NCBI GenBank assembly: GCA_039707465.1
Contig: CM077651.1
Location: forward strand, 19,537,519-19,601,518
Length of the DNA: 64,000 bases
From: Rhabdophis nuchalis
Taxonomy: Eukaryota > Chordata > Lepidosauria > Squamata > Natricidae
Direction: 5' to 3'
Positions within the stretch are counted from its first letter, which is position 1; every line of letters begins with the position of its first letter. The notes under the pieces are model-generated. The model had not been told where the DNA came from, ran no database searches, and saw only the letters and a program-made list of their open reading frames with translations. A program made the position numbers and the translations under genes. Shown one piece after another: positions 20,539 through 31,065 of the stretch.

Positions 20539-20673
20539 CAGGGGTGTCCAAACTTGGGAACTTTAAGACTTGTGGACTTCAACTCCCAATATTCCCCAGC
20601 CAGCCATGCTGGCTGGGGTATTCTGGGAGTTGAAGTCCACAAGTCTTAAAGTTCTCAAGTTTGGACACTCCTG
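20539..20673 (+). mobile_element. Short palindromic hAT MITE, complete, 8-bp TSD
   Basis: The termini are caggggtgtccaaactt and aagtttggacactcctg. The perfect 8-bp flanks are gattatgg (20531-20538 and 20674-20681). The arms (gactt gtggacttcaactccc / complement) meet around ccagccatgctggctgg, so the whole 135 bp can fold back on itself. Confidence 0.95.
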
Positions 20674-20681
20674 GATTATGG

Positions 20682-21615
20682 GGTCATGAAATGAAGATGA
20701 TGATGATTTTGGTAAACATTTTCCTACTAATTAATTTCCTATTTATTTCTTAATATGTTTTTCATTCATAGTACTTTGAAACAAAAACACTTATCTTGTA
20801 GTATGATCTCAGAGCATCAATAATTTGATTGTTAATTAATAAAATCACCCGAATTCCTACTTGACTATCTAGTACATCTGTGTTGTTTTCCTGGCAAATG
20901 AAAGTGGCTTTGTATTTCCTACTTCCTGGTTCAACTCTATAATGCCAGAAAATTCTGGGATGTCCTTTGCCAAGTACTAACCAAATCTGATCCTGCTTAG
21001 CTTTTTCAATAATAAGGTGAAATTTAGCTGATGCTTTGATCCATTATGGCATTAACTTGATACGTACAACCATGCATACAGGAATAGATATTTTCAATAT
21101 TGTTTTATTTGTTTGTTTGCTTTTTGTCTCTGAGGCTGTAAACAAAGCATGCCTAAGCTCTTTAGACATAATTATAGACTTCAAGAGGGGCAATTTAGTA
21201 AGAGAAAATTCAAACATTGTGGACCTTGCAATGAACAGTTTAAAATGTTAATAAGAGAAAAATGCAGAATAAAAAAAAAGATCAACTAAACCAAAAGTGA
21301 AAGTAAATGTAAATGTGATAAGCAGAAAAACATCTGTTTTTCCCCCCTGAATCCTTCTTGAAATTATTTGAACATATATGTCAGTGATCGTGCACATACT
21401 CCCTCCCTTTGGTGTGATTTAGAAAATAATATTAGTGAAGCAACTAATTAATTTTCAGAGATTTCCCAGTCTAAGAACACAATTTGTTCTTAAGTTCTGT
21501 CCTTTACTTGCATTTTGCAAATATAGCAAAACGCAATAGTGTGTAAGATGAAGCAGTATTATTGTTTAATACTGTATAAGTACTATTGTGCAATGAACAT
21601 GAACAATTGTGTATT
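20682..21615. other. Intergenic, AT-rich
   Basis: No recognised gene. The 71-aa frame at 21036-21251 shows no motif. Confidence 0.5.
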
Positions 21616-21827
21616 TAACTTGAATTTGAAGAAAAAATGTAGAGCACTGAGCCTAAGATGCAACCTTGTGGAATTCCATTGCATGCATCCCTCCATGTAG
21701 CTGTAGTACCCTTAAGGACAACAGGTTGAGTGCAGTTTGTCAGCCAGTTACTAATACATTTGGTGGTGATGCTGCCAATTCCCCATTTTTCTAGCTTACC
21801 AAGAAGCAGGTTGTGGTCTACTGCACT
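21616..21827 (-). pseudogene. CR1/L2-type LINE reverse transcriptase fragment
   Basis: Minus-strand translation gives VDHNLLLGKLEKWGIG, then WISNWLTN-like ISNWLTNCTQPVVLKGT, then GIPQGCILGSVL. This corresponds to the segment around RT motif B ((S)GIPQGSxLGP) of CR1/L2-type elements. It is cut on its 5' side by the SINE at 21828-22053. Confidence 0.85.
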
Positions 21828-22053
21828 TAGACTTATATACCACTTCACAGTGCTTTACAGTTCTCTCTAAGTGGTTTACAGAGTTAGCATATTGCTCCCC
21901 AACAATCTGGGTCCTCATTTTACCCATATTGGAAGGATGGAGGGCTGAGTCAACCTTGAGCATGGTGAGATTCGATCTGCCAAACTGCTGGCAGCTGGTG
22001 ATCAGCAGAGGTAGCCTGCAGTACTGCACTCTAACACTGTGCCACTGCGGCCC
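21828..22053 (-). mobile_element. tRNA-derived SINE, family B
   Basis: Same landmarks as at 5025: on the plus strand, tagacttatataccacttcacagtgc at the 3' end; aaggatggagggctgagtcaacc in the body; cagtactgcactctaac with a degraded A box at the 5' end. It lies directly against the CR1/L2 RT fragment. Confidence 0.82.
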
Positions 22054-22189
22054 TAATTTTGGTAAATTTGTCCCTTATGTCCAAACTTTAAAAATTGCAT
22101 ACTACTAGCACTTGATGACCCTTCCTTTGTTGTCATTAGGCAATTTAATTATAGCTTTGCTAAATAGTGCAGGACCTTATGTGCAGGAC

Positions 22190-22650
22190 GCTTCAAGGTA
22201 CTAGTGACCATCTTTAAAGTGCTCCATGGCAAGGCACCTGGTTACTTGCAAGACCGCCTCCTGCTGCCAAATACCTCCCACCGACCAGTTCGCTCCCACA
22301 GAGAGGGCCTCCTCAGGGTGTCGTCGGCCAGACAATGTCGGCTGGCGACCACCAGGGGGAGAGCCTTCTCTGTGGCAGCTCCTGCCCTCTGGAATGACCT
22401 ACCCCCTGGACTACGGACGATCTCGGACCTACATCTCTTCCATCGGGCCCTGAAGACGCATTTATTCTGTGCTGCCGGCCTGTTGTAGTTTTAAAGGGAT
22501 TTTAAATATGTAGGCCAATTTCATTTAATATTTTTAATATATTCTTTTAGATTTTGTATCACCAATTTTACTGTGGCTGTACACCGCCCTGAGTCCCGAA
22601 AGGGAGAAGGGTGGTATACAAATCAAATAAAACTAAAATAAAATAAACTT
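22190..22650 (+). pseudogene. L2/CR1-like LINE 3' end
   Basis: It encodes the C-terminal end of ORF2: FKVLHGKAPGYLQDRLLL, RSHREGLLRV, GRAFSVAAPALWNDLPPGLR and LKTHLF. These are followed by a 3' UTR with caccgccctgagtcccgaaag...ggtatacaaat and an AT-rich (AATAAA)-like tail. Frame open for 94 codons only. The same family occurs at 34806-35255 and 54364-55021. Confidence 0.88.
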
Positions 22651-23234
22651 ATGATTTCCATGGAGAAGTACATATTGGGTTGGGTCTAAAATGTCCACAT
22701 TTGACTACACTATTATTTCATAACACTTATTATCTTATTTAAGTACCAGTCTAATCCATGACTTAAAGCCTTATTAATATTGTATAATACAAAATATCCA
22801 GGAGTTAAAAATATCTCTGAGTAAAAAAAAAGAAATTTTTATTAATATCTATTGTACATGAAGTTTTAATCAGTTATTTCCCCCGTTGCCTCCATATACA
22901 TAAAATATCATTTAATGTTTTATTAAGAATAAAGAAAAAGAAGAAGAAAAATGCTTAGAAAGTATTAGAAAGTGGTTGGTTACTGCTTCAGTTTATTATC
23001 TTCTTGTAGTCTACTTAATGCATGAGCTCATACAGTCCTTCTTATTCTATTTGCCACATTCTGCCTAAAATGTTGAAAGACCACATACATATTTAAGCCA
23101 TGGAAGGATCCAAGACATTTACTGCAAAGGTAGAAGCAATTTATGTTTCAACATGGTCACTTGGAACAATACCCAGAGCTCAGTGCTTTGATAACTTGGT
23201 TGAAAGTAGAGAAGCTCCAGAAAATAATCTGATT
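22651..23234. other. Intergenic, AT-rich
   Basis: No recognised feature. Confidence 0.5.
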
Positions 23235-23445
23235 ACATTAAAAATTATCTGCTCCAATGTCCTACCTGTCAATGACTACTTCAGCTTCAACCACAACAAT
23301 ACACGAGCACACAATAGATACAAACTCAAGGTAAACCGCTCCAAACTCAATTGCAGAAAATACGATTTCAGCCACAGAGTGGTCAATGCCTGGGATGTGT
23401 TATCTGACACTGCGGTTTCTTCCCCAAATCATCATCAATCTTCTT
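23235..23445 (+). pseudogene. CR1/L2-superfamily LINE ORF2 C-terminal fragment (family C)
   Basis: It reads LPVNDYFSFN, NRYKLKVNRSKLNCRKYDFS and VVNAWDVL, the C-terminal domain also found at 42130-42735 (LPVNDFFSFNRNNTQ, NAWNALPDSLV). It stops at about 23445. A CR1 fragment follows. Confidence 0.78.
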
Positions 23446-23499
23446 AATTATCATTCTCCTCACAATCTCAGCTAAAACGTAGCAAATCTCACTCCCCAT

Positions 23500-23880
23500 G
23501 GCACCTCCAATGTAGAGATTTGTAGAGGGTGCCACAAAGAAGAGGGTGTAGAGGGTAGAGATTTGTAGAGGGTTCCACAAAGAAGAGGGAGTCAAACTAT
23601 TCTCCAAGGCACCTGGGGGCAGGACAAGAAGCAATGGGTGGAAACTAATCAAGGAGAGAAGCAACTTAGAACTAAGCAGAAATTTCCTGACAGTTAGAAC
23701 AATTAACCTCTGGAACAGCTTGCCTCCAGAAGTTGTGAATGCCCCAACCCTGGAAGTCTTTAAAAAGATGTTAGATAGCCATTTGTCTGAAATGGTATAA
23801 AGTTCCTGCCCATGCAGGGGGTTGGACTAGAAGACCTACAAGGTCCCTTCCAACTCTGCTATTGTATTGTATTGTATTTC
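23500..23880 (+). mobile_element. CR1 LINE 3' end with local duplication and (ATTGT)n tail
   Basis: The sequence gccacaaagaagagggagtc, aggcacctgggggcaggac, caatgggtggaaactaatc, aaatttcctgacagttagaac, ggaacagcttgcctccagaag, then gggggttggactagaagacc and ttccaactctgc. This is the CR1 3' region in order. The segment tagagatttgtagagggt is repeated (about 23512 and 23551). It ends in (ATTGT)n at 23862-23880. Confidence 0.9.
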
Positions 23881-24560
23881 TGTTGACAAATTCCATCTCA
23901 TCACAAGAAGTCAAGAACTTTCCCTGAAAAATTAACAAATTGCTTACCTATTTTATTACTGAAATAGAGATGGGCCACTCAATGTATCATGAGAAATGAA
24001 TTTTCAAACCGCATGCTTACAATATAACTACAGATATGTCTTCTTAACTGAATAAGGCAACATCATCCTCAGTTTTCATTTCCTGGCTCTAGGGAATTGC
24101 CTTGCAAGTTCACAGCATATTTCATTTGAAGAAAAATCCAAAGTAAATGGTGAAACACTTAAGAACTCTCTTACACTGTTTTCAGACAGACCTACTTTTC
24201 TATCTGCTTGGCAATTATCATAGGAAGCTCTAACAGAAGGTTATGTGGATTTTAAGAAGCCTATTTTAATTTAGAGAATTTTGATTGAATGTGTTAACTG
24301 CATAAAAGTGGGAATTCTCTAATTATTTCTGAATCCACAGGAGAAGCAAGAAGAAGCTCTTCAGAGAAGACTAATGGTGAGAATAATCATTTACAATACA
24401 GAATTTGCGGTGGGCTAAGTAGACTTTTTTTTTAAACCAAGGTGATGGAGAAGGGATGGACATGGAGATATCATTCTGATTAAAGGATGCTGGTAGAAGA
24501 TGTGAGATGGGTTTTGGCGGAAATTTGGGGAATAACGTTTTTTTAATGAAATAATGAATG
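23881..24560. other. Intergenic, AT-rich
   Basis: No recognised feature. Confidence 0.5.
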
Positions 24561-24564
24561 ATTG

Positions 24565-25150
24565 CTTCAACACTGGAGACTTTCAAGAAAAGACTGGATA
24601 GCCACTTGTCTAAAATAGTATAGGGCAGTGATGGCGAACTTTTTGGCACTGAGTGCCAAAAAGATGGTGCAGAAATGTCAAAGTTCATCAGTGCCACATT
24701 CCAAAAAAGACGAACTTTTGGGTTCTAGTATACATGCACTCCCAACAATCAGCTGGCCGGTACACATGGGCAGGCTGTTTTTCAGCAATGCCATGTGCAC
24801 AAAGGGATAGCAATCTGGAAAAACCAAACCCGTGATCAGCTGGCTGGCAAGCATGTACAGGTCATTTTTCGGCACTGCTGCATGCACAAAGGGATTGCAG
24901 TCTAGAAAAGCTGAACTTTTGGGTTCTTGCGCACACTCACACCCAACAATCAGCTGGCCAGCATGCATGCACAGACTGGTTTTTGGCACTGCCACACATG
25001 CGAAGAACAGCTGATTGCCATGCATGCCAGGTGACATGGCTTCACATGCCACTTTGGGCATGTGTGCCATAGGTTCATCATCACGGGTATAGGGGGTTGG
25101 AATAGATGACCTCTAAGGTTCCTTCAACTCTCTGTTATTGTATGTTCTAA
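24565..25150 (+). mobile_element. CR1 LINE 3' end split by a hAT MITE
   Basis: The left half (24567-24625) reads caacactggagactttcaag...ctggatagccacttgtc. The right half (25087-25150) reads ggggttggaatagatgacc...ccttcaactctctgttattg. These are consecutive parts of a CR1 3' end, separated by the element at 24626-25086. Confidence 0.88.
24626..25086 (+). mobile_element. hAT MITE (cagtgatggcgaac family), nested in CR1, 8-bp TSD
   Basis: It starts cagtgatggcgaacttttt and ends ggttcatcatcacgg, inverted with mutations. Perfect 8-bp flanks gtataggg (24618-24625 and 25087-25094). The interior repeats a motif on both strands: aactttt gggttct, ...cccaacaatcagctggcc, ...tgcatgcac. A smaller member lies at 40020-40187. 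Confidence 0.92.
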
Positions 25151-25825
25151 TCTATGCTTCAGTGCATCTGTATTAATTATTGATTATTTTTTTAAAAAGA
25201 TCACTGTGGATTTTCTATATTTTGCTTCCAAAATTTAGGAGTGTAATTGTGGGTGGGGATATTAATTATTGTGATGGTAATTAAAAGTGTGTGGGGGAGG
25301 GGTTAGAAAGTGCAAGCAGTTTTGGGCCACAGGTTGCTTATTCCTATTGCATACTATCTTGAGCTCATGGAAAGACAGTAAGGAAATAAATGGCTTCTAG
25401 AAATGCTTTCTTACAGCAGTTCCTGGGAACTGCAAGCACATGCCTGAATGTGAATGAATCAATTTCCTGTTTAGATTAACTGTAGATGAATCTGTCAGTT
25501 TTGGTTCTTCACTATATCGCATTTTCCAATCTCAGATTCAGTTCTGTCTCAATTCCGATTTCAAAAGTATGGAAGAACCGCTGGGCTGCATTTTTATATG
25601 GATTTGTTCTTCCTTTCATCTAATACATACAAGAAAATTGCAACGTATTTTACTTAACGCAAGACATGCTTATACGTTATTCTCAGATTTTTGATTAACT
25701 GTATATTTGAAAGGAGAGTTTTGTTTCAGTGGTATATTGGATTTAAAAAAAGCAAAATAAAAGGAAACTATGCTTATTTTCCCCTATCCTTTTAAAGAGA
25801 ATTGTTAATACTTAATTGAACATTG
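25151..25825. other. Intergenic, AT-rich
   Basis: No recognised feature. Confidence 0.5.
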
Positions 25826-26535
25826 GGCACTGTCTAACAAAATGAAATTCAATGGTGAAAAATATAAGGTTCTACATTTAGGCAAGAAAAACAAAATGCA
25901 CAGGTACAGTATAGGTGGTACGTCACTCAATAGTAGTAACCGTGAGAGGGATCTTGGAGTTCTAGTGGACAACCATTTAAATATGAGCCAGAAGTGTGCA
26001 GCAGCTGCCAAAAAAGCCAACACAGTTCTAGGCTGCATAAACAGAGGGATAGAATCAAGATCACGTGAAGTGTTAATACCACATTATAATGCCTTGGTAA
26101 GGCCACACTTGGAATACTGCATACAGTTTTGGTCACCACGATGTAGAAAAGATATGAAGAACAGTTGCAGGAACTGGGTATGTCTAGTTTAATGAAAAGA
26201 AGGACTAGGGGTGACATGATAGCAGTGTTCCAATATCTCAGGGGTTGCCACAAAGAAGAGGGAGTCAAGCTATTCACCTAGGTACCTGAGGGTAGAACAA
26301 GAGGCAATGGGTGGAAACTAATCAAGGAGAGAAGTAACTTAGAACTGAGAAGAAATTTCCTGACAGTTAGAATAATTAATCAGTGGAACAGCTTGCCTCC
26401 AGAAGTTGTGAATGCCCCAACACTGGAAGTCTTTAAGAAGATGTTGGATAGCCATTTGTCTGAAACGGTATAAGGTTCCTGCCTAGGCAGGGGGTTGGAC
26501 TAGAAGACCTCCAAGTCCCTTCCAACTCTGCTACG
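25826..26535 (+). pseudogene. CR1 LINE, ORF2 C-terminal region and 3' UTR
   Basis: The frame 25842-26192 reads MKFNGEKYKVLHLGKKN, RDLGVLVDNHLNMSQKCAAA, KANTVLGCINRGIESRSREV and ALVRPHLEYCIQFWSP, the classic CR1 segment after the RT active site. A deletion near 26155 shifts the frame. The 3' region follows (gccacaaagaagagggagtc to gggggttggactagaagacc, ttccaactctgct). This is the longest CR1 copy in the window; it is decayed. Confidence 0.95.
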
Positions 26536-27655
26536 TAATCATGAGAGTGATATCAGATTATGTAATATTATGAATTTGTTGTCTTCAAAAGAATGGCATG
26601 TGTCTTCTAAATGCAGATGGACTGCTGAATCTAGTACTGATGTGTTTGTTCTTCTATGCTTCTTGGATGAGAGGCAAAACATCTTCAAAGAAAAAATCAG
26701 AAAGTCCAGTTGCCTCTTGAAAAAGCACCTTTCGGACAACCATGACCTGGATGACCATAAACATTCTGGAGAAAAGTTGTTTAGAAATTAATGCAATGCA
26801 ATATGGTCTTTTTAATATTTCCAATAATTTGGATTTCCAATAATATATACAAATGTATAACCAGGAAGTAAAAATGGAAGTAAACAAAAATATCCATCCA
26901 CCGTTTTTTACTGTATAAGCCAGCTATCCTCAACATTGCCCTATAAGTGTTCTTGTTAAGAAGGTGCCCTTTGTAAATATTCAGCAGGCATACGAGAATG
27001 AAATTGATCTGCCAGGATTTCTATTTTAAGCTATGTCTCAAGCCACCTCCAGTTACATTCCCTTCCTTCCATAGCTATTTTTGCCTCCTTAGTTTTACAG
27101 TGTCTTCTATTATCAGTCCTCATCAGAGCAGCACCATCTTTATACATTTTAAAAGTTTCCATTTAAGAATCTGCTTCCATTTGTTAAGCATGTTCTTATT
27201 TTCCAGACTTGTGTTCCCATCACGGGGTGGATTTATCTCAAGGACAATTTTACAAAACAGAACTAGAGGACCGAAAACATCATGCTGAAATGTTAATGCC
27301 TATTAAAATAGGTGGCCGTTATTGCTATCTCTTGGTCATGAAATGGTTAAGGCTTCCAGGAAAGAACTATGTCACAGAAAATTATCTGAACAATTAACTT
27401 AATCATTAAGACAAGACTGGTTGCATATAGAGGAAATGTTCATAGAAGGTTTAGAAAAAAGAACCTGCAGATTCAACAGCAAATAATTTAGGTCAATCTC
27501 TTTCTGTCAACTCAGCTTATCTCAGAAGTTTGTTATTGTGGAGAAAAATAGAACAAGGGTACAACATGTGGGCTGCCTTGAGTTCCTATTCAAAAGGAAG
27601 AATATTGAATGAATGAATGAATCAATCAATCAATAATAATGTTCTACAGTATATA
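26536..27655. other. Intergenic with a dispersed-repeat scrap
   Basis: About 26655-26757 carries tgcttcttggatgagaggcaaaac, aagtccagttgcctcttg and accatgacctggatgacca, a phrase I recognise as recurring in vertebrate repeats but cannot name. Part of it recurs antisense at 14432-14460. A short (AATG)n/(AATC)n run lies at about 27607-27632. No gene seen. Confidence 0.5.
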
Positions 27656-27889
27656 TCATGTTTTCCCGAAAATAAGACCAGGCCTTATATTATTTTTTGC
27701 TCCAAAAGATGCATTAAGGCTTATTTTCTGGTTAGGTCTTATTTTGGGGAAAATGTGGTACTAATTGAGTCCATCTGGCTGATGATCTTAACCAGGGCTT
27801 ACTTCTGGGTAGGACTTATATTACGAGCATCCTGAAACATCATGCTAGGATTTATTTTCTGATTGGGCCTTATTTTTAGGGAAACGGGT
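27656..27889. mobile_element. TA-flanked MITE (gttttcccgaaaataag type)
   Basis: The left end tcatgttttcccgaaaataag pairs with the right end ccttatttttagggaaacggg. TA flanks it (27654-27655 and 27890-27891). Inner repeats of cttattttctg / aggtcttattttgggg and their complements are typical of this MITE. It is 234 bp long. Confidence 0.78.
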
Positions 27890-28084
27890 TATTTACATTC
27901 ATTTGACCACCGTTGAGTCTACGAAATAATCTAAGGAATTGCAGCTGGATCAAGGTCTCAAATTTGTCCCTTTTCCCATTTAGATTCTTGAATTTGGATT
28001 CAGATTTATTCATATTTAAAATAGATCCATTGCTGTCAATGGATGAACAACTTATAACATAGTGCAAAAGTCATATCTTTAGCT

Positions 28085-28315
28085 CAGGAATAGTCAATCT
28101 TTTTATACCTACCACCCACTTTGGTATCTCTGTTAGTAGTAAAATTTTCTAACAGCCCACCGGTTCAACAGTAATGGTGATTTATAAAGTAGGGAAGTCA
28201 ATTAAATTAAAAAAAGGAAAGTGCTTCAGTATTGGACAAAATCCCTACCGCCCACCATGAAAGCTGGAACGCCCACTAATGGGCGGTAGGGACCAGGTTG
28301 ACCAGGTTGGGCCTG
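28085..28315 (+). mobile_element. hAT-like MITE remnant
   Basis: It reads caggaatagtcaatctttttatacctaccaccca at the left and ...gcccactaatgggcggtaggg, accaggttg at the right, resembling a squamate hAT family with cag..tagtcaacc termini. No matching target duplication was found, and the right end looks rearranged (accaggttg twice). Confidence 0.55.
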
Positions 28316-29468
28316 CATGACTTTAGTTTCCTAGTCTGGTCTACTGTGAATGGTTAAGGATGATTCCGCTTTGAATTTCATTGACATTGGTGCAATAGTT
28401 TTCAGTGTCCATTTAATTATTTGCAAGTTATTGAAATACATATAACTTCCTTTGTTTCTTTTCATTACAATGAGATGAAGCTTAAAGGCAAGCTCTTTCT
28501 GACCATCAGAACTGTGAACATAGCCATTGCTTCCACAATCATTTCTGCAATATGGGCAATCAATCTTAATTAGTGAAATCTTATTTTTATTTTATTTTAT
28601 CAAGTTATATTGATAATATATAAAAGTATAAATATATTTTTAGTATACCAATATATTAGGAATGTAATCCTAGTATTGGGTTGGCAATGTATATAAGCCA
28701 TGATTGGAATATTGTATCTGTAACTTTAACTGCTACATTGAGATGTGATTGGCTGCTGTTTCCTCAATCAGCCTTAAGAGGGAGCCACTGTTAGATGGCT
28801 GATCCTTGGATGATGGCTGCTCTGTATGTCAATTATTGATCAGTGAGGAGAATCGTGAGAACTGTTAGCCAACGTTTGAGTAATAGACTGTATATATGAT
28901 TCAGGACTACTTATCACTTGTTTGTGAATAGGTTTCTCTTACTTTATTTTTCCAATGCAAGTAAAAGTCTACTTGTTTTACCTTCAGTGTCTGTGACTGA
29001 TAGTGTGGCTACTTAGCAACATATCCTTTGCTACATTGTGCTACACATTTTTTGGTCCCCTAACAGAGATATCCTTAACACAATACATATGTGTTGGAAT
29101 GAGGTTGAGAGTCTCAGATGGGAGTTGCTCTTTCCTGGGATGGCAAAAGGGACAACATAGTTTACAATTGTTGGGATGCAGAAAAAAAAGGGGCCAAGAT
29201 GAACCCCACCCTGCACTTTTGGGGGTGTATCTAATAGTTATGCAGATAGTGTTTTAGTCTGACAAGATTTCAATTGCTAGTTGAGTAACTATAAAAAAAT
29301 GTAAAGTAACACCTCATGTCATTCTTGGCTCTTTGGACCTGATAGTACACCAATATACTGTATCTACATATGCCCCAAAGGCTGTAATCAAACTGCTTAT
29401 AAGGACAAAAGATAGAAGAAATACAAATACGTGTGACAGCATATGAAGCTATAATATGTAGTTATAAT
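28316..29468. other. Intergenic, possible degraded LTR within
   Basis: About 28659-28990 contains tatataagcc downstream of a run that begins tgtaatcc, and ends near a (c)aagtaaaagtctacttg stretch, an LTR-like promoter arrangement. I could not define termini or a target duplication. The remainder is AT-rich. Confidence 0.35.
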
Positions 29469-29711
29469 AAATAGCAATAGCACTTAGATTTATATACCAC
29501 TTAACAGTGCTTTTACAGCCCTCTCTAAGTGGCTTAGAGAGTCAGCATATTGTCCCCAACAATTTGGGTCCTCATTTTACTGACCTGGGAAGGATGGAAG
29601 GCTGAGTCAAACTTGAGCCAGTGAGACCTAAACTGCCAAACTGCTGGCAGCCAGGGTTCAGCAGAAATAACCTGCAGTTCTGCACTCTAACCACTGTACC
29701 ACCTTGGCTCT
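29469..29711 (-). mobile_element. tRNA-derived SINE, family B
   Basis: The plus strand shows the 3' end aatagcaatagcacttagatttatatacc, the body aaggatggaaggctgagtc, and the tRNA-like head (cagttctgcactctaaccactgtaccacc). Full length or close to it. Confidence 0.88.
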
Positions 29712-30097
29712 TCTAAAAAAAAAAGAAAGAACAAACTTAAAAAAAAAACCAACAAAGGTTTATTGCACATTAGCGACTCTGAAAATGGTAAAAAGAAGAG
29801 CTTTTCCATATACATAAACCCAACACAGTGAGATGTGATTGCAATGACTGCAGACGTGCTTCTCCTGACTCCCTCGGGGGCTTCTTGAAAAGGGAGCTCA
29901 CTCTAATTTGAAGATGGTTTTCTAAATCCCCGAATACAATTATCTCTTCACCAAGACCAAGTACAAAAAAAAAAGTTGTCATTTAATTTTCCCCTTTCCC
30001 TTTAATAGTGGAAATTAGTATAGTCTCCTTGGGAATTTCTCTTTTAAGTATAAATTCTATAATCTTTTCAAACTACCTGCACAGTCATTAAGGAGCT
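29712..30097. other. Intergenic
   Basis: A-rich run at 29715-29752, then sequence without recognised features. Confidence 0.5.
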
Positions 30098-31065
30098 GGG
30101 CATGGCACAGTGGTTTGAATAGAATGCAGTATTGCAGGCTGGCTCCGTTCACTGCCAGGGGTTCCATTCTGATCAGCTCAAAGTTGACTCAAAGGTTGAC
30201 TTCATCCTTCTGAGATCAGTAAAATGAGGATCCAGATTGTTTGAGGCAATATATTGGCTCTGTAGACCACTTGGAGGCTGCTGTAAAGCCCTATGAATCA
30301 GTATGCAAGTGTGATGACCAGAGGAACGGCACAGAGACAACACAGTCAGCTGACAGTTCAAACTGCCCCTTTATTGCTCAAAAGATTCTCCAAAAGTTCC
30401 CACATTTTTGGCAAGTTCCAAAGCAAAGTGATGACACACATATACACCTCTCACAGCCTCTGGTTGTAAGTAGTCCAGCACAACACTGTGAGCACAATGG
30501 CTGCAAACGAGAAATCCTGCAGGACAAGGGAATAAGTCAATTAGTCCAGGAAGCAAAGGAGCAAGTCATTTAATCCAAGGAACAAAGCAAGAAATCCAGG
30601 AAATGACCAATGTCGGCAATGGTACACAGCACTCTATGAATTCAGCATTTGTTCCCAACAAATGCCCCTCCCCATAGAGACTCCTCAAGTCTCAGTCCCC
30701 AGGTTTGCCTTGTGGGGAGGGGCACTCTACTCCAGAGTAGTTAGGTCAGTCTGCACTGTTCCCGCTTTCTCTCCACTCTCTGTGATCGAGGATCAGGAGA
30801 GGGTGATCCTTGCTCATCATCTGAGCTCTGTCTCCCATGTTCACTCTTTAGTCTCTCTTGGTCACCCAACCCCATTCCTCCCTGCCTACAAGCCATCCCA
30901 ATCCTGAAAGGCCCTGGCCAGAGTTGGCCTGCTCCTCCATATATTCCTCCAAAGCCAATGAATGCTCAATCTCTGTCAACTCCAGTTCTGGCTTGTCTTT
31001 ATCTGCAGATTCAGGCTCCGACAGGAGCATGACAGTAAGTGTAAATGCTCTTGCTATTGTTATTA
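30098..31065 (+). mobile_element. tRNA-derived SINE, family B, split by a solo LTR
   Basis: The head ggcacagtggtttgaatagaatgcagtattgcag and body gttgactcaaaggttgac...gaggatccagattg run to 30309. The 3' end (aagtgtaaatgctcttgctattgtta) resumes at 31035. The gap is the LTR at 30310-31034. Confidence 0.85.
30310..31034 (-). mobile_element. Solo LTR, antisense, 725 bp, 5-bp TSD
   Basis: On the minus strand it begins TGTCATGCTCC and ends ...GGTCATCACA, the TG...CA form of an LTR. It contains an aataaagg polyadenylation-type signal about 60 bp before the end. The flanks gcaag (30305-30309) and gtaag (31035-31039) match at 4 of 5 bases. No gag or pol sequence is adjacent, so this is a solo LTR left by recombination. 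Gypsy versus retroviral origin is not decidable here. Confidence 0.8.
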
